Counted from the first letter of the stretch, positions 41,413-52,850 are shown. The stretch is 64,000 nt of DNA from Haemophilus haemolyticus (GCF_003351405.1 NZ_CP031240.1:186001-250000), one strand, 5' to 3'. Program-made: numbers and translations. Notes: generated from the sequence alone by a model not told the origin.

Positions 41413-42201
41413 CTATTTAGCAGTCGGAACTTTTAATTCTGGCTCATCTGGTTTTTCAATTGGTGCAAAAGTTTTATCTTTATTCGCATCAATAATTTTT
41501 TGGGTATCATTGGCTAATGCTGTTAAACCCATTTTTTCATATGCTTCTTTCATCAAAGATAAACCTTCATAAGTTGCTTTAGCATCAGGATATTGTTTCA
41601 ACATCCCAACTACACGGTTTGACACAGCAACCCAAGCATCACGTTTTGCATAGAATTTTGCAATATCTAACTCATGACGAGCAAGCGCATCTTTAATATA
41701 AGCCATACGCGCTAAAGCATCTTGAGCATAAGGGCTATTAGGGAATACACGAACTAAATTTTGGAAATTAGAAAAAGCAGTACGCATAGAAGTAGTTTCA
41801 CGTGTCGCACGATCAATTCCAAAGAAATCTTGAATAAAATTATCACCTGTTGCTGCGTTGGTTAACCCAGCCATATAGACTGCATAGTCTTGGTTAGGAC
41901 TTTGTGGGAATTGATGTAAAAAGCTATCTACCGTCAATAATACTTGCGTATAATCTTGTGCTTTATAGTTTGCATAAATTAAATCTAGCATCGCCTGTTC
42001 TTGATAAATACTACCAGGGAAACGTTCAGTCGCTGCTTTTAAATAACGAATAGCTTCAGAATAGCCGCCTTCTTGTAATGATGTGACACCTTTAGTGTAC
42101 AACTCATTTACTGATGCTTGCTCCACATCTTTTGAACCACTTGAACATCCAACAACCAATGCTGCCACGGCAAGCAATGCCAAAGATTTTATTTTACACA
42201 T
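41413..42201 (-). CDS. bamD: Outer membrane protein assembly factor BamD (ComL)
   Basis: Essential lipoprotein of the BAM complex. 262 aa from ATG 42201 (MCKIKSLALLAVAALVVGCSS), which gives a proper lipoprotein signal with Cys about residue 19; the longer frame from 42231 is rejected. Tandem TPR-like repeats follow (ELYTKGVTSLQEGGYSEA, ATERFPGS, DSFLHQFPQSP, FQNLVRVFPNSPYAQDA). The old name ComL reflects a transformation phenotype in Neisseria. Divergent from rluD. Confidence 0.95.
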   Translation of the reverse strand: MCKIKSLALLAVAALVVGCSSGSKDVEQASVNELYTKGVTSLQEGGYSEAIRYLKAATERFPGSIYQEQAMLDLIYANYKAQDYTQVLLTVDSFLHQFPQSPNQDYAVYMAGLTNAATGDNFIQDFFGIDRATRETTSMRTAFSNFQNLVRVFPNSPYAQDALARMAYIKDALARHELDIAKFYAKRDAWVAVSNRVVGMLKQYPDAKATYEGLSLMKEAYEKMGLTALANDTQKIIDANKDKTFAPIEKPDEPELKVPTAK

Positions 42202-42308
42202 TGTTTTTTCCTTAATTTTTACGAAAACCAATAAATAAGATACAATTGTCCGCTATTGTATAGAACATTAATCAATAAGCCAACTTTTAAAATTTTTGAG
42301 AGCTATTT

Positions 42309-43283
42309 ATGCCACAAATCACCCTTTCGGCTGAAGTGCAGCCAGAACAAATGGGACAGCGTTTAGACCAAACACTTGCAGAGTTGTTCCCAGAATATTC
42401 TCGCTCCCGATTAAAAACGTGGATTGAAGCCGATCTCGTAAAACTTAATGATCGCATTGCCAATATTCCGCGTGAGAAAGTGCTTGGAGGAGAAAAAATA
42501 GAAATCACCGTAGAAGTGGAAGATGAGACACGTTTTGAACCAGAAAATATTCCATTGAATATCGTGTATGAAGATGACGATATTATTGTGATTAATAAAC
42601 CCAAAGATCTTGTGGTACACCCTGGTGCTGGCAATCCAAATGGAACTGTGCTCAATGCGCTACTCTATCATTATCCGCCAATTGCAGAAGTACCGCGAGC
42701 AGGAATTGTGCATCGATTAGATAAAGATACAACAGGTCTAATGGTTGTTGCGAAAACTATTCCAGCACAAACTAAGTTAGTACGCGACTTACAAAAACGC
42801 AAAATTACGCGTGAATATGAAGCGGTCGCTTCAGGCATTATGACCAAAGGTGGTACAGTAGATCAACCTATGGCTCGTCATGCAACCAAACGTACTTTAA
42901 TGGCTGTTCATCCAATGGGAAAACCAGCTGTCACCCATTATCGTATTATGGAAAATTACCGTAACTACACTCGTTTACGTTTACGTTTGGAAACAGGGCG
43001 TACACATCAAATCCGTGTTCATATGGCACATATTGCCCATCCATTGCTAGGCGATCAAACCTATGGCGGACGCCCTCGCCCGCCTAAAAATGCGAGTGAA
43101 GACTTTATGGAAGTATTGCGTAATTTCAAACGCCAAGCTTTACATGCGGTCATGTTACGCTTAGCTCATCCAATTACAGGTGAAATGATGGAATGGTATG
43201 CACCATTACCTGATGACTTTGTTGAATTGCTTAATGCACTCAAAGCAGACTATCTCGAACATCAAGATGAGTTAGATTATTAA
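42309..43283 (+). CDS. rluD: 23S rRNA pseudouridine(1911/1915/1917) synthase RluD
   Basis: 324 aa: N-terminal S4 RNA-binding domain (about 16-75; QRLDQTLAELFPEYSRSRLKTWIE in part), then the catalytic domain with IVHRLDKDTTGLMVVAK containing the catalytic Asp, and GRTHQIRVHM. Divergent from bamD and co-directional with pgeF, the same bamD/rluD/yfiH neighbourhood as E. coli. Confidence 0.95.
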   Translation: MPQITLSAEVQPEQMGQRLDQTLAELFPEYSRSRLKTWIEADLVKLNDRIANIPREKVLGGEKIEITVEVEDETRFEPENIPLNIVYEDDDIIVINKPKDLVVHPGAGNPNGTVLNALLYHYPPIAEVPRAGIVHRLDKDTTGLMVVAKTIPAQTKLVRDLQKRKITREYEAVASGIMTKGGTVDQPMARHATKRTLMAVHPMGKPAVTHYRIMENYRNYTRLRLRLETGRTHQIRVHMAHIAHPLLGDQTYGGRPRPPKNASEDFMEVLRNFKRQALHAVMLRLAHPITGEMMEWYAPLPDDFVELLNALKADYLEHQDELDY

Positions 43284-43284
43284 T

Positions 43285-44016
43285 ATGCAAGTGATTAACC
43301 CAAATTGGAACGTTCCAAAGAATATTCATGCTTTTACCACCACTCGTGAAGGGGGCGTGAGCTTGACGCCTTATTTTAGTTTCAACTTAGGCGATCATGT
43401 CGGTGATAACAAAAGTGCGGTAAAAACTAACCGCACTTTATTAGTAAAAAAATTTGGTTTGCCACAAACACCTATATTTCTAACTCAAACACACAGCACT
43501 CGAGTAATTCAATTACCTTATTCAGGACAAAATCTCGAAGCGGATGCCGTTTATACAAATGTTCGTAATCAAGTTTGTGTTGTTATGACTGCAGACTGTT
43601 TGCCGGTTCTATTCACCACAACATCAGGCAATGAAGTAGCTGCAGCACATGCCGGCTGGCGTGGTTTATGTGATGGCGTATTGGAAGAAACGGTAAAATG
43701 CTTTCAGAAATCTGAAGATATTATAGCGTGGTTTGGCCCTGCAATTGGCCCAACAGCATTTCAAGTTGGAATTGATGTTGTAAAACAGTTTGTTTCGGTA
43801 GATGAAAAAGCCAAACTCGCCTTTCAACCTGATGCAATAGAAGAAGGTAAATACCTAGGTAATCTTTATCAAATCGCGACTCAACGATTAAACAATCTAG
43901 GCATTACGAAAATTTATGGTGGAAATCACTGTACATTCAATGAAAAAGAATTGTTCTTCTCTTATCGCCGTGACAACCAAACGGGCAGAATGGCAAGTGT
44001 CATTTGGTTTGATTAA
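43285..44016 (+). CDS. pgeF: Peptidoglycan editing factor PgeF (YfiH, multicopper polyphenol oxidase family)
   Basis: 243 aa. The family removes wrongly built UDP-MurNAc-L-Ser precursors in E. coli. Metal-site motifs QTHSTRV, TADCLPVLF and AAHAGWRGLCDGV are present, as is the C-terminal FFSYRRDNQTGRMASVI. One base after rluD. A pair of inverted uptake sequences lies in its coding region near codons 43-52. Confidence 0.93.
   Translation: MQVINPNWNVPKNIHAFTTTREGGVSLTPYFSFNLGDHVGDNKSAVKTNRTLLVKKFGLPQTPIFLTQTHSTRVIQLPYSGQNLEADAVYTNVRNQVCVVMTADCLPVLFTTTSGNEVAAAHAGWRGLCDGVLEETVKCFQKSEDIIAWFGPAIGPTAFQVGIDVVKQFVSVDEKAKLAFQPDAIEEGKYLGNLYQIATQRLNNLGITKIYGGNHCTFNEKELFFSYRRDNQTGRMASVIWFD
43412..43439. 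repeat. Inverted uptake-sequence pair inside pgeF
   Basis: AAAGTGCGGT (43412-43421) and ACCGCACTTT (43430-43439) with an 8-base loop, in frame inside pgeF. It has the same shape as paired uptake sequences that act as terminators between genes. Confidence 0.85.
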
Positions 44017-44021
44017 ATAGT

Positions 44022-44048
44022 CTAAAAGCGCATAACATGCGCTTTTAG
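44022..44048. terminator. Bidirectional terminator between pgeF and mnmA
   Basis: CTAAAAGCGCAT, AAC, ATGCGCTTTTAG: a perfect 12-bp stem between convergent genes, with A/T runs in both arms. Confidence 0.9.
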
Positions 44049-44058
44049 TATCTTTGTT

Positions 44059-45210
44059 TTATATTCTTTCTTCGATAATACCACCGCCCAAACAAATTTC
44101 ACCAAGGTAAAATACGGCAGATTGTCCTGGTGTTACTGCTGATTGAGGTTCATCGAAAATCACTCTAATAGTTTCATCATCAATCGGTTCAATCACACAA
44201 GGAATATCTTGTTGGCGATAACGTGTTTTCACCGTACAACGTAATAACTCTCGAATTGGTTCGCGATCAACCCAATGTAATTGGCTAGCAATCAAACCTT
44301 TTGAAAATAAACGAGGATGGTCATGCCCCTGAGCGACAATAAGTTCGTTATTTTCTGCATCCTTATCTACCACGTACCAAGCCTCATCACCCGCATTTTT
44401 TAAACCACCAATGCCTAATCCTTTACGCTGTCCCAACGTGTGATACATCAAACCATCATGGCGACCAATAATTTCACCATCAACAGTACGAATATCACCA
44501 GGTTGAGCCGGTAAGTAACGCGCTAAGAAATCCTTAAATTTACGCTCACCAATAAAACAAATACCGGTAGAGTCTTTTTTCTTTGCCGTAATTAAGCCAA
44601 GATCTTCAGCAATAGCGCGAACAATCGGCTTCTCAATTTCACCAATGGGGAATAAACTTTGCCCTACTTGTTTATGGCTTAAGGTATAAAGAAAATAACT
44701 TTGATCTTTATTGGCATCTAGACCACGTAATAATTTTGCATTTTCATCATCACCGGCTCTACGTACATAATGCCCTGTTGCAATGTAATGGGCACCAAGA
44801 TCTTCTGCTGCATATTCTAAAAATGCTTTAAATTTAATTTCTTTATTACACAAAATATCTGGGTTCGGCGTGCGCCCTGCTTTATATTCAGTTAAAAAAT
44901 GCTCAAAGACATTATCCCAGTATTCTGACGCAAAATTAATTTTATGTAGTTTAATCCCCAACTTGTCACATACAGCCTGAGCATCTGAAAGATCAGCTGC
45001 GGCAGTACAGTAATCCGTATCATCATCTTCTTCCCAGTTTTTCATAAACAGGCCTTCCACCTGATAGCCTTGCTGTTGAAGAATAAAAGCTGACACAGAA
45101 GAATCCACACCGCCAGACATACCACAAATCACTTTTTTTGTCGCATTTCTCGCAAGCTGCTCTTGCGTCAATTGAGGAAAGTGTTGATTATAAGTACTTG
45201 AAATTAACAT
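44059..45210 (-). CDS. mnmA: tRNA 2-thiouridine(34) synthase MnmA
   Basis: Thiolates U34 of Lys, Glu and Gln tRNAs. 383 aa from ATG 45210 ([16 protein letters not shown]), as in Haemophilus relatives; the earlier frame start at 45243 is rejected. ATP PP-loop GMSGGVDSS; catalytic cysteines in [12 protein letters not shown] and STGICFIGE. Length fits the long-N-terminus form of Pasteurellaceae. Confidence 0.96.
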   Translation of the reverse strand: MLISSTYNQHFPQLTQEQLARNATKKVICGMSGGVDSSVSAFILQQQGYQVEGLFMKNWEEDDDTDYCTAAADLSDAQAVCDKLGIKLHKINFASEYWDNVFEHFLTEYKAGRTPNPDILCNKEIKFKAFLEYAAEDLGAHYIATGHYVRRAGDDENAKLLRGLDANKDQSYFLYTLSHKQVGQSLFPIGEIEKPIVRAIAEDLGLITAKKKDSTGICFIGERKFKDFLARYLPAQPGDIRTVDGEIIGRHDGLMYHTLGQRKGLGIGGLKNAGDEAWYVVDKDAENNELIVAQGHDHPRLFSKGLIASQLHWVDREPIRELLRCTVKTRYRQQDIPCVIEPIDDETIRVIFDEPQSAVTPGQSAVFYLGEICLGGGIIEERI

Positions 45211-45326
45211 AGTTCTCCCGTAACTTCGGTTAAGGCGAAGCACATTGGTAATTTAATGAGAAAACAGCAAAATAATTTTGCCGTTAATTTTATTTTGCAC
45301 ATAAAGTGCAGTCATTTTTGAGCAAG

Positions 45327-45587
45327 TTATTTCACTTCATAAAATTGCGAATCATCATCTTTTTTCGCAAATTTTTGCTCATATTCGGCTTTTGCTTGTT
45401 CATCGCCCGCATCTAATTTTGATTGAAGCGTGTCGCAAGGTTTATCACAATCACAAGCTTTGGCAATACCAAGGGTAGATAAACCACCGCAGCTGCCTTT
45501 TAAACTTTGTTTTTTGATAATAAATCCGATAGACATCAACAATATAATTGCGACGAAAGCGATTAAAGTAAAAAATAAAGTTTGCAT
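45327..45587 (-). CDS. nqrM: Na+-NQR maturation protein NqrM
   Basis: 86 aa. One N-terminal membrane helix (about residues 3-24), then the cysteine cluster GSCGG...ACDCDKPC, which is the DUF539/NqrM signature thought to deliver iron for the Cys4 site between NqrD and NqrE. Two bases after apbE, both downstream of the nqr operon as in Vibrio. Confidence 0.93.
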   Translation of the reverse strand: MQTLFFTLIAFVAIILLMSIGFIIKKQSLKGSCGGLSTLGIAKACDCDKPCDTLQSKLDAGDEQAKAEYEQKFAKKDDDSQFYEVK

Positions 45588-45589
45588 AA

Positions 45590-46630
45590 CTATTCTTTTG
45601 TTTCTGTTAATTTTTTGAACGCAGAGGATGATTTTGTGACAAAACCATTATCTGTTTTAATGATTAAATAAACGGCAAGATTATTTTTCTCTGCCACTTC
45701 TAACGCCTTGTCTTCACCCAGCACAAATAAACCTGTTGATAGGCCATCTGCAGTCATTGAAGTTGGCGCAAGTACCGTAATTGAGGCTAAATGATGCTGA
45801 ATTGGGTAACCTGTTTTCGGATCAATTTCATGAGCAAAGCGTTTACCATTTTCTTCAAAGTAAATACGATAATCGCCAGAACTTGCCATTCCCATATTAT
45901 CTAATCCAATGACAGCTTCAACCGCTCTTTCACCTGTTGTGGTTGGTTTTTCAATTGCGATCTGCCAAGGTTTGCCTTCAATATTTTTTCCTTTCGCACG
46001 AATTTCACCGCCGATTTCAACCATGTAATTCTGAGCATTTAGTTGTTCTAACTTTTCAGCGACCTGATCAACGCCAAAGCCTTTAGCAATCGAGGACAAA
46101 TCGACATAAACTTGAGGAAGTGCTTTGCTTAATGTCGGTTTTGCAGCACTCATATCGAGGGCAATTTTATCAATACCAACCCAAGCTTGGCGTTCAGCTA
46201 ATTGTTCTGGTGTAGGTTGTTTTTCTGGACGTTTTTCAGGGCCAAATCCCCATAAATTAACGACAGGACCAACAGTTACATCCAATGCTCCTTCAGTCAC
46301 TTTATTTAAACGAATCGCTTCGGCTAATACTTTGGCAAAATCTGCTGAAATATCAATCGGTGTGTTCACTTGGGTATTTTGATTGAAACGACTCAGTTCC
46401 GAATCTTTTTTGTAAGTGGACATTTTCGCGTTCACATCTTTTAAGATTACTTCAATTTCTTCATGCGTCTTTTCAGATGTTGCATTCATTGAGCCTTCAT
46501 CAAGGTATTTAACATGATAAGTTGTTCCCATTGTTTTACCACTTAATGAGATAACTTTTGTTTCTTTTTGACAGGCAGCAAGACTTAATGCCATTGCCAC
46601 CGCCATGATACCGCTTATTAATTTTTTCAT
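45590..46630 (-). CDS. apbE: FAD:protein FMN transferase ApbE
   Basis: Attaches FMN by phosphoester to threonines of NqrB and NqrC. 346 aa lipoprotein: signal with lipobox LAAC (Cys about residue 20), MGTTYHVKY, substrate region DLSSIAKGFGVDQVA, metal-site ASSGDYRIYFE and TADGLSTGLFVLG. It follows nqrF after a terminator of paired uptake sequences, so it may have its own promoter or depend on read-through. Confidence 0.95.
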   Translation of the reverse strand: MKKLISGIMAVAMALSLAACQKETKVISLSGKTMGTTYHVKYLDEGSMNATSEKTHEEIEVILKDVNAKMSTYKKDSELSRFNQNTQVNTPIDISADFAKVLAEAIRLNKVTEGALDVTVGPVVNLWGFGPEKRPEKQPTPEQLAERQAWVGIDKIALDMSAAKPTLSKALPQVYVDLSSIAKGFGVDQVAEKLEQLNAQNYMVEIGGEIRAKGKNIEGKPWQIAIEKPTTTGERAVEAVIGLDNMGMASSGDYRIYFEENGKRFAHEIDPKTGYPIQHHLASITVLAPTSMTADGLSTGLFVLGEDKALEVAEKNNLAVYLIIKTDNGFVTKSSSAFKKLTETKE

Positions 46631-46717
46631 CTGGATTTCCTAAATCTGTGAATTACTGGCAAACTCAACAAAACTTACCTGTAATCATAGAAAATTTTCT
46701 AAAAACACCTTAAATTT

Positions 46718-46750
46718 TGACCGCACTTCATCACAAAGTGCGGTCAGTTT
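46718..46750 (-). terminator. Paired uptake-sequence terminator after nqrF
   Basis: TGACCGCACTT (46718-46728) and AAGTGCGGTCA (46736-46746), an 11-bp stem with a 7-base loop, followed on the minus strand by AAAATTT. It divides nqrABCDEF from apbE-nqrM. Confidence 0.8.
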
Positions 46751-46774
46751 TTATGATGAATTGACTAACTAAAA

Positions 46775-48010
46775 TCAGCCACCAAAGTCATCTAATAAAA
46801 TGTTTTCATCTTCAACACCAAGATCTTTCAACATTTTAATTACAGCTGCATTCATCACCGGAGGTCCACACATATAGTATTCACAATCTTCTGGTGCTTC
46901 ATGATTTTTCAAGTAGTTTTCATAAAGTACATTATGAATAAAGCCTGTATAGCCAGTCCAATTATCTTCAGGCAATGCGTCCGATAATGCAACATGCCAT
47001 ACAAAGTTTGGATTTTCAGCTTGTAATTGGTCAAAGTCTTCTTGATAGAAGATTTCACGTTTAGAACGTGCACCATACCAGAATGACATTTTACGTTTAG
47101 AGTGAAGACGTTTTAATTGGTCAAAAATATGAGAACGCATTGGCGCCATACCCGCACCGCCACCGATAAATACCATTTCCGCATCAGTCTCTTTAGCAAA
47201 GAATTCACCAAATGGACCAGAAATAGTAACTTTGTCACCTGCTTTTAATGACCAAATGTATGAAGACATTTGACCTGGAGGTGCATCTGGTTGGCGTGGC
47301 GGAGGCGTTGCAATACGTACGTTAAGCATAATGATGCCTTTCTCTTCAGGGTATGAAGCCATTGAGTAAGCACGGATAATATGCTCGTCAACTTTAGAGA
47401 CATAACGCCATAAATCATATTTATCCCAGTCTTCGTGGTATTCTTCAGGAATATCGAAATCTTTATAGTTCACCACGTGTGGATCAGCTTCGATTTGAAT
47501 ATAACCACCCGCGCGGAAAGGCACTTCCTCGCCTTCAGGAATAGCCAATTTAAGCTCTTTGATAAAGGTTGCTTTGTTATCGTTAGAAATAACTGTACAT
47601 TCCCATTTTTTCACGCCGAAGATTTCTTCTGGAAGTTCAACTTCCATATTACCTTTCACGTTAACTTGACAAGCTAGACGATAACCTTCTTTTGCTTCAC
47701 GTTTGTTAATGTGAGAAAGTTCAGTTGGAAGAATTTCTCCGCCACCATTTTTCACTTTAACAATACATTGACCACAAGAGCCACCGCCACCGCAAGCAGA
47801 AGATACGAAAATACCTTTACTTGCTAAAGCACCTAATAATTTGCCACCTGCCGGTAATGTGATCGCTTTTTCAGGATCGTCATTGATGCCGATAGTAATA
47901 TCACCAGAATCGACTAATTTTGATTTCGCAAATAAGATGATCGCCACTAACACTAATACAATGACCGTGAATGCGGCAATACCGAGTGCAAGAATTACTG
48001 AATCGCTCAT
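46775..48010 (-). CDS. nqrF: Na+-translocating NADH:quinone reductase subunit F
   Basis: Entry point of electrons from NADH. 411 aa: N-terminal membrane helix, 2Fe-2S ferredoxin domain ([12 protein letters not shown] ... RLACQV), FAD domain (RAYSMASYP) and NADH domain ([19 protein letters not shown]). Last gene of nqrABCDEF, 12 bases after nqrE. Confidence 0.98.
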   Translation of the reverse strand: MSDSVILALGIAAFTVIVLVLVAIILFAKSKLVDSGDITIGINDDPEKAITLPAGGKLLGALASKGIFVSSACGGGGSCGQCIVKVKNGGGEILPTELSHINKREAKEGYRLACQVNVKGNMEVELPEEIFGVKKWECTVISNDNKATFIKELKLAIPEGEEVPFRAGGYIQIEADPHVVNYKDFDIPEEYHEDWDKYDLWRYVSKVDEHIIRAYSMASYPEEKGIIMLNVRIATPPPRQPDAPPGQMSSYIWSLKAGDKVTISGPFGEFFAKETDAEMVFIGGGAGMAPMRSHIFDQLKRLHSKRKMSFWYGARSKREIFYQEDFDQLQAENPNFVWHVALSDALPEDNWTGYTGFIHNVLYENYLKNHEAPEDCEYYMCGPPVMNAAVIKMLKDLGVEDENILLDDFGG

Positions 48011-48022
48011 TGATTACACTCC

Positions 48023-48619
48023 TTATAATTGAATACCAGAGAAAGACATAAAGCCTAACGCCATTAAACCAACAGAGATAAAGGTAATACCTAAACCTTT
48101 TAACCCAGCAGGAATATCCGCATATTTCATTTTCTCAGTTAAGCCAGCAAGCGCCACAATCGCTAACATCCAACCTAAACCAGAGCCGAAACCGTACACG
48201 ATAGATTCAGGGAAATTGTAATCACGTTGAACCATGAAAGACACCCCACCAAAAATCGCACAGTTTACTGCGATTAACGGTAAGAAAATCCCTAATGCGT
48301 TATAAAGAGATGGCATAAATTTGTCTAATACCATTTCAAGAATTTGCACTAAACCAGCAATAACCCCAATGAAGGTAATGAAGTTCAAGAATGATAAATC
48401 TACACCTTCAATTAAAGCATTTTCTTTTAACACATTTGCATAAATTAATTGGTTTACCGGCACGGCGATCCCAAGAACGAAAGTTACCGCAATACCAAGA
48501 CCAAACGCAGTTGATACCTTTTTAGATACCGCTAAGAAAGTACACATTCCCAAGAAGAAGGAAAGTGCCATATTTTCAATGAAGACTGCCTTAACGAATA
48601 GGCTAATATAATGTTCCAT
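48023..48619 (-). CDS. nqrE: Na+-translocating NADH:quinone reductase subunit E
   Basis: 198 aa membrane protein with six hydrophobic segments; [26 protein letters not shown] (in part) and VNCAIFGG carry the conserved cysteines of the iron site shared with NqrD. Three bases from nqrD. Confidence 0.97.
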   Translation of the reverse strand: MEHYISLFVKAVFIENMALSFFLGMCTFLAVSKKVSTAFGLGIAVTFVLGIAVPVNQLIYANVLKENALIEGVDLSFLNFITFIGVIAGLVQILEMVLDKFMPSLYNALGIFLPLIAVNCAIFGGVSFMVQRDYNFPESIVYGFGSGLGWMLAIVALAGLTEKMKYADIPAGLKGLGITFISVGLMALGFMSFSGIQL

Positions 48620-48622
48620 TGA

Positions 48623-49249
48623 TTACTTCTCCTGTTGCTCTGGTTTCCAAGTTCTTAATCCCCAGATAACAAATCCGATGATAAAGAATGCACTTGGTGC
48701 AAGTAGAAATAAACCATTTGCTTGGTACCAACCACCATTCTGAATGGTTTCAAAAATAGTCATACCAAATAATTTACCTGAACCGATAAGTTCACGGAAA
48801 AATGCTACGATAATTAACATCGCACCATAACCTAAACCATTACCGATACCATCTACAAAACTTTCAACGGGAGGCGACTTCATCGCAAATGCTTCAGCAC
48901 GTCCCATTACGATACAGTTAGTGATAATCAAGCCAACGAATACCGAAAGTTGTTTAGATAAACCATAAGCATAGGCTTTTAATATTTGGTCAACAACAAT
49001 TACAAGTGATGCAATAATCGCAAGTTGCACAATAATACGAATACTGTTTGGAATGTAGTTTCGAATCAAAGAAACAAAGAAACTTGATAACCCAGTTACC
49101 AAACTCACCGCAATCGCCATTACAACAGCAGTTTCTAATTTTGTTGTTACTGCCAATGCAGAACAAATACCCAAGATTTGTAATGCAATTGGGTTGTTCT
49201 TAACAACTGGAGCTAACAACAGATCTTTATAATTTGCTTTTTCAGACAT
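48623..49249 (-). CDS. nqrD: Na+-translocating NADH:quinone reductase subunit D
   Basis: 208 aa, six hydrophobic segments, with the NqrD motifs [17 protein letters not shown] and [14 protein letters not shown] containing the two conserved cysteines. Start overlaps the nqrC stop by one base. Confidence 0.97.
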   Translation of the reverse strand: MSEKANYKDLLLAPVVKNNPIALQILGICSALAVTTKLETAVVMAIAVSLVTGLSSFFVSLIRNYIPNSIRIIVQLAIIASLVIVVDQILKAYAYGLSKQLSVFVGLIITNCIVMGRAEAFAMKSPPVESFVDGIGNGLGYGAMLIIVAFFRELIGSGKLFGMTIFETIQNGGWYQANGLFLLAPSAFFIIGFVIWGLRTWKPEQQEK

Positions 49250-49983
49250 TAGTTTGCTCCCGCATGAAGTTTTTCAAGATATGGACCAAAACCGTTCGCA
49301 CTAAACCAATAATCAAACGTACCTTGTACGCCATTACCAGTTAAAGTCGCGCCTGATAAACCATCAATACTATGCTCATCTTGTGGAGCTTGTCCTTTCA
49401 CGATGTGAATTGCAGGTTGATGTTGTTCATCAAATAATTTTTTACCTTTAAATAAACTTGCCCAGTTTGGATTTTCAATCTCACCACCCAATCCTGGTGT
49501 TTCACCATGTTGGTAGTAAGTGATTCCATTAATAGTATTACCATCTGGTTGAACAGATACTAGACCATACATCACTGACCACAAGCCAGTTCCGTAAATT
49601 GGTAAAATAACTTGTTGAGTTTTACCTTGTTCATCTTTTACAAGATAAACTTCAGTCGTTTTGCTACGAGAACGAATACGTGCTTTATCTGCATCAGCAG
49701 GAATAGCTTGTTGGCTATCATCTGCTTGTTGTGTGTATTCACCCGTTGCTAAATCAACGAAACGGGGCTCGATAAATTTTGCATAAGTTTCTTTTACATT
49801 CGTGTTTTCTTGTAAAAGGCCAGCTACATTTAAGATATTTTTTTGTTTATCGAGTAACTTTTGTTCTTCTTGTGCAGGTTTTAACATTACTGCGGAACCA
49901 GCAACAATAATGGAACAAACTAAACTCAGTAGTAATACGACAAGAATTGTGCCGCCTACGCTGTCTTTATTAAACTTAGCCAT
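49249..49983 (-). CDS. nqrC: Na+-translocating NADH:quinone reductase subunit C
   Basis: 244 aa from ATG 49983 ([12 protein letters not shown]); the longer frame from 50058 lies inside nqrB and is rejected. N-terminal helix (about 12-34) and a periplasmic domain with the flavinylation motif [12 protein letters not shown], whose Thr is the expected FMN site for ApbE. Overlaps nqrB by 8 bases. Confidence 0.97.
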   Translation of the reverse strand: MAKFNKDSVGGTILVVLLLSLVCSIIVAGSAVMLKPAQEEQKLLDKQKNILNVAGLLQENTNVKETYAKFIEPRFVDLATGEYTQQADDSQQAIPADADKARIRSRSKTTEVYLVKDEQGKTQQVILPIYGTGLWSVMYGLVSVQPDGNTINGITYYQHGETPGLGGEIENPNWASLFKGKKLFDEQHQPAIHIVKGQAPQDEHSIDGLSGATLTGNGVQGTFDYWFSANGFGPYLEKLHAGAN

Positions 49984-51211
49984 TTGTTCTTGCTCTCCGA
50001 CGTTTGATATTTGCTTGAACAACGATGTAGTCGAAAATCGGTGCAAATAAGTTTGCAAATAAAATCGCTAACATCATGCCTTCCGGATAAGCTGGGTTTA
50101 CAGTACGAATTAATACAGCCATTACACCAATTAATGCACCGTACCACCACTTACCTGTATTGGTAAAGGATGCTGAAACAGGGTCTGTTGCCATAAATAC
50201 CATACCTAATGCAAATCCACCTAAAACAAGGTGCCAATGCCAAGGCATTGAGAACATTGGATTAGTATCAGAACCAACTAAATTGAATAGAGTTGAAGTT
50301 GCAATCATACCAATCATCACACCAGCAATGATGCGCCATGCAGCAATACGAGTGAACACAATCACTGCGCCACCGATTAAAATTGCAAGCGTAGAAACTT
50401 CACCCATTGAACCAGGTAAGTTACCAACAAAAGCATCCATCCAAGTGATTGGTGCGCCAGTGGCTGTATGTTGTAATGCTCCCTGACCACCTTGTGACCA
50501 TTGTGAAAGTGCGGTTGCGCCAGAGAAACCATCAGCAGCAGTCCAAACAGTATCACCTGAAATTTGAGCTGGATAGGCGAAGAACAAGAAAGCTCGACCT
50601 GCAAGTGCAGGGTTCATAAAGTTACGACCAACGCCACCAAAAATTTCTTTTGCAACAACGATACCAAAAGTAATACCTAATGCTGCTTGCCATAATGGCA
50701 ATGTTGGTGGAACGATTAACGCAAATAAAATGGTTGAAACGAACATCCCTTCATTTACTTCATGACCACGCACCACTGAGAACAACAATTCCCAAATTGT
50801 ACAAACGGTAAACACCACTAAGTAAATTGGTAAGAAGAAGATCGCTCCCAGCGCCATTTTGGAGCCCCAAGTTGCATTGGCAGTAAAATCTAAACCTAAT
50901 GAACTTGCAAGGGCATAGTGCCAATCGTTAGCAATTAGTTGATCTAAATTGCCTAATTGATTTAAGGCTGGAATCGCTTGGTTACCCACATTGTACATCC
51001 CATAGAAAATCGCAGGGAACAACGCAAGGAAAACCGTAATCATCATACGTTTTGAGTCTAACGCATCACGAACGTGAGTGTTTTTGTGCGTTACTGAACC
51101 TGGTGTATAAAGCAAGGTATAAATCGATTCAAAGATCGGATAAAGCTTGCTGTATTTACCACCTGGTAAAAACGCGGGTTCCATTTTTTCAAAAAGATTT
51201 TTTAAACCCAT
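49976..51211 (-). CDS. nqrB: Na+-translocating NADH:quinone reductase subunit B
   Basis: 411 aa, the largest membrane subunit and likely Na+ channel. About ten hydrophobic segments; flavinylation motif [11 protein letters not shown] with the FMN-linked Thr; riboflavin and quinone sites are known in this subunit from Vibrio. Two bases after nqrA. Confidence 0.97.
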   Translation of the reverse strand: MGLKNLFEKMEPAFLPGGKYSKLYPIFESIYTLLYTPGSVTHKNTHVRDALDSKRMMITVFLALFPAIFYGMYNVGNQAIPALNQLGNLDQLIANDWHYALASSLGLDFTANATWGSKMALGAIFFLPIYLVVFTVCTIWELLFSVVRGHEVNEGMFVSTILFALIVPPTLPLWQAALGITFGIVVAKEIFGGVGRNFMNPALAGRAFLFFAYPAQISGDTVWTAADGFSGATALSQWSQGGQGALQHTATGAPITWMDAFVGNLPGSMGEVSTLAILIGGAVIVFTRIAAWRIIAGVMIGMIATSTLFNLVGSDTNPMFSMPWHWHLVLGGFALGMVFMATDPVSASFTNTGKWWYGALIGVMAVLIRTVNPAYPEGMMLAILFANLFAPIFDYIVVQANIKRRRARTNG

Positions 51212-51213
51212 TT

Positions 51214-52557
51214 TTAACCTTCCTTCTCAATCTTATCTAATACTTGACGCAAGATTGAACCGTATTCATATTTGCCCGGGCAAACGAAAGAACATAACGC
51301 TAAGTCTTCTTCATCTAATTCAAGACAACCTAACGCTTGCGCGCTATCGGTATCGCCCACGATTAAATCACGTAATAATAATGTCGGTAAAATATCCAAC
51401 GGCATAACACGCTCATAGCTACCAATTGGAACCATTGCACGCTCACCACCATTTTCAGCCGTAGTGAAGTTGAATAATTTCTTACCGAAGTGACCCAACA
51501 CTGTACGAGTAATAGAATATTTATTTGATTGCGGTGTAATCCAACCAAGGAATTCTTTCTCATTACCTTCAGCGATTACCGATACTTGCAATGCATAGCG
51601 ACTTAAATAGTCATGAGCACCTTTTGCGGTTTGTCCACAAAGCACTGAACCAGAAATTACGCGATTTTCACCCGCACTTAATTCATTTTGGGTTAATTGA
51701 GAGAGATTAGCGCCAATTACAGTGCGAATTAAACGAGGTTCTCTCACTTGCGGACCAGCAAGAGAAATTACACGTTCAACATAAAGCTCACCTGTTATAA
51801 ATAATTTACCCACCGCAATCACATCTTGATAATTGATGTGCCATACAGTTTTATTTACACCAACAGGATCAATAAAATGAATATGAGTACCAACAAGACC
51901 TGCAGGGTGAACGCCACCGAAATCATGAATCTGTAAATTTTCAAGATCAACAGTTGGGATATTAGTATCACCTGCTTTACACAAGTGTAACGGTTTTGAA
52001 GGGAATAAACGACTTAATACCGTTAAACCATTCGTGAAATCTTGCCAAAATTCTTTTAGCACGATTGCAGGATCTGCGGCTAATGGATTGGTATCCATTG
52101 CATTCACGAAAACTGAGGCTGGTTCACTATCAATCGCAGGTACTTTGCTAAATGGACGAGTACGTAATGCAGTCCATAAACCTGATTCAACAAGGTTTTG
52201 TTTTACTTGTTCAGAAGAAAGCGTATTCAATTGTTCTGCACTATATTTTGCGAAAGTGATTTGCTCATGTCCTTCCACATTAATTACGACAGATTGTAAT
52301 ACGCGCTTCTCACCACGATTGATTACAGTGATAGTACCACTTGCAGGGGCTGTAAAAATCACACCTGGATTTTTCTTGTCTTCAAAAAGCACTTGGCCTT
52401 TCTTTACAACATCGCCTTCACGTACCTTCATCGAAGGACGCATCCCCACATACTCCTCACCTAGAATCGCAACTTGATTCACAACATTTCCGTTGTGGAT
52501 TACTTGTGCCGGTTTTCCCGCAATTGGGAGATCCAAGCCTTTCTTAATTGTAATCAT
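51214..52557 (-). CDS. nqrA: Na+-translocating NADH:quinone reductase subunit A
   Basis: 447 aa from ATG 52557 ([19 protein letters not shown]), the usual NqrA start; the longer frame from 52638 is rejected. Soluble quinone-side subunit, no transmembrane helix. First gene of nqrABCDEF. The 293 bases upstream hold an inverted repeat (52752-52776) but no promoter I can name with confidence. Confidence 0.97.
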   Translation of the reverse strand: MITIKKGLDLPIAGKPAQVIHNGNVVNQVAILGEEYVGMRPSMKVREGDVVKKGQVLFEDKKNPGVIFTAPASGTITVINRGEKRVLQSVVINVEGHEQITFAKYSAEQLNTLSSEQVKQNLVESGLWTALRTRPFSKVPAIDSEPASVFVNAMDTNPLAADPAIVLKEFWQDFTNGLTVLSRLFPSKPLHLCKAGDTNIPTVDLENLQIHDFGGVHPAGLVGTHIHFIDPVGVNKTVWHINYQDVIAVGKLFITGELYVERVISLAGPQVREPRLIRTVIGANLSQLTQNELSAGENRVISGSVLCGQTAKGAHDYLSRYALQVSVIAEGNEKEFLGWITPQSNKYSITRTVLGHFGKKLFNFTTAENGGERAMVPIGSYERVMPLDILPTLLLRDLIVGDTDSAQALGCLELDEEDLALCSFVCPGKYEYGSILRQVLDKIEKEG

Positions 52558-52751
52558 ACTGTTTGCACTACTTTTCAAGGTTAAAAATACAATTGCAAAT
52601 AAACAAGTTAAATGCAATCTCGTGTTTGAGCGTGACAAAACACCTTTAGAAAGACATCAATGCCACAAAAATAAAAAACTCAAATCGGTTAACTTCACGA
52701 TAAACATGCTTATCGAGAAATTGAATTTGGATAAAATTAGACGCCTTATTC

Positions 52752-52776
52752 TAGCGAAAATCTGCTTTTTTCGCTA
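52752..52776. repeat. Inverted repeat upstream of nqrA
   Basis: TAGCGAAAA (52752-52760) and TTTTCGCTA (52768-52776), a perfect 9-bp dyad with a 7-base spacer, about 200 bases before the nqrA ATG. On the minus strand it is followed by GAATAAGG, giving a possible TAGAAT -10 at its edge. It may be an operator; there is no T run to make it a terminator. Confidence 0.5.
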
Positions 52777-52850
52777 CTTAAACGCCTACTTTTTTGTAAA
52801 AACCTTTTGCGATATATCAAAAAAATGTTACATCTTCATAACATAAAAAA

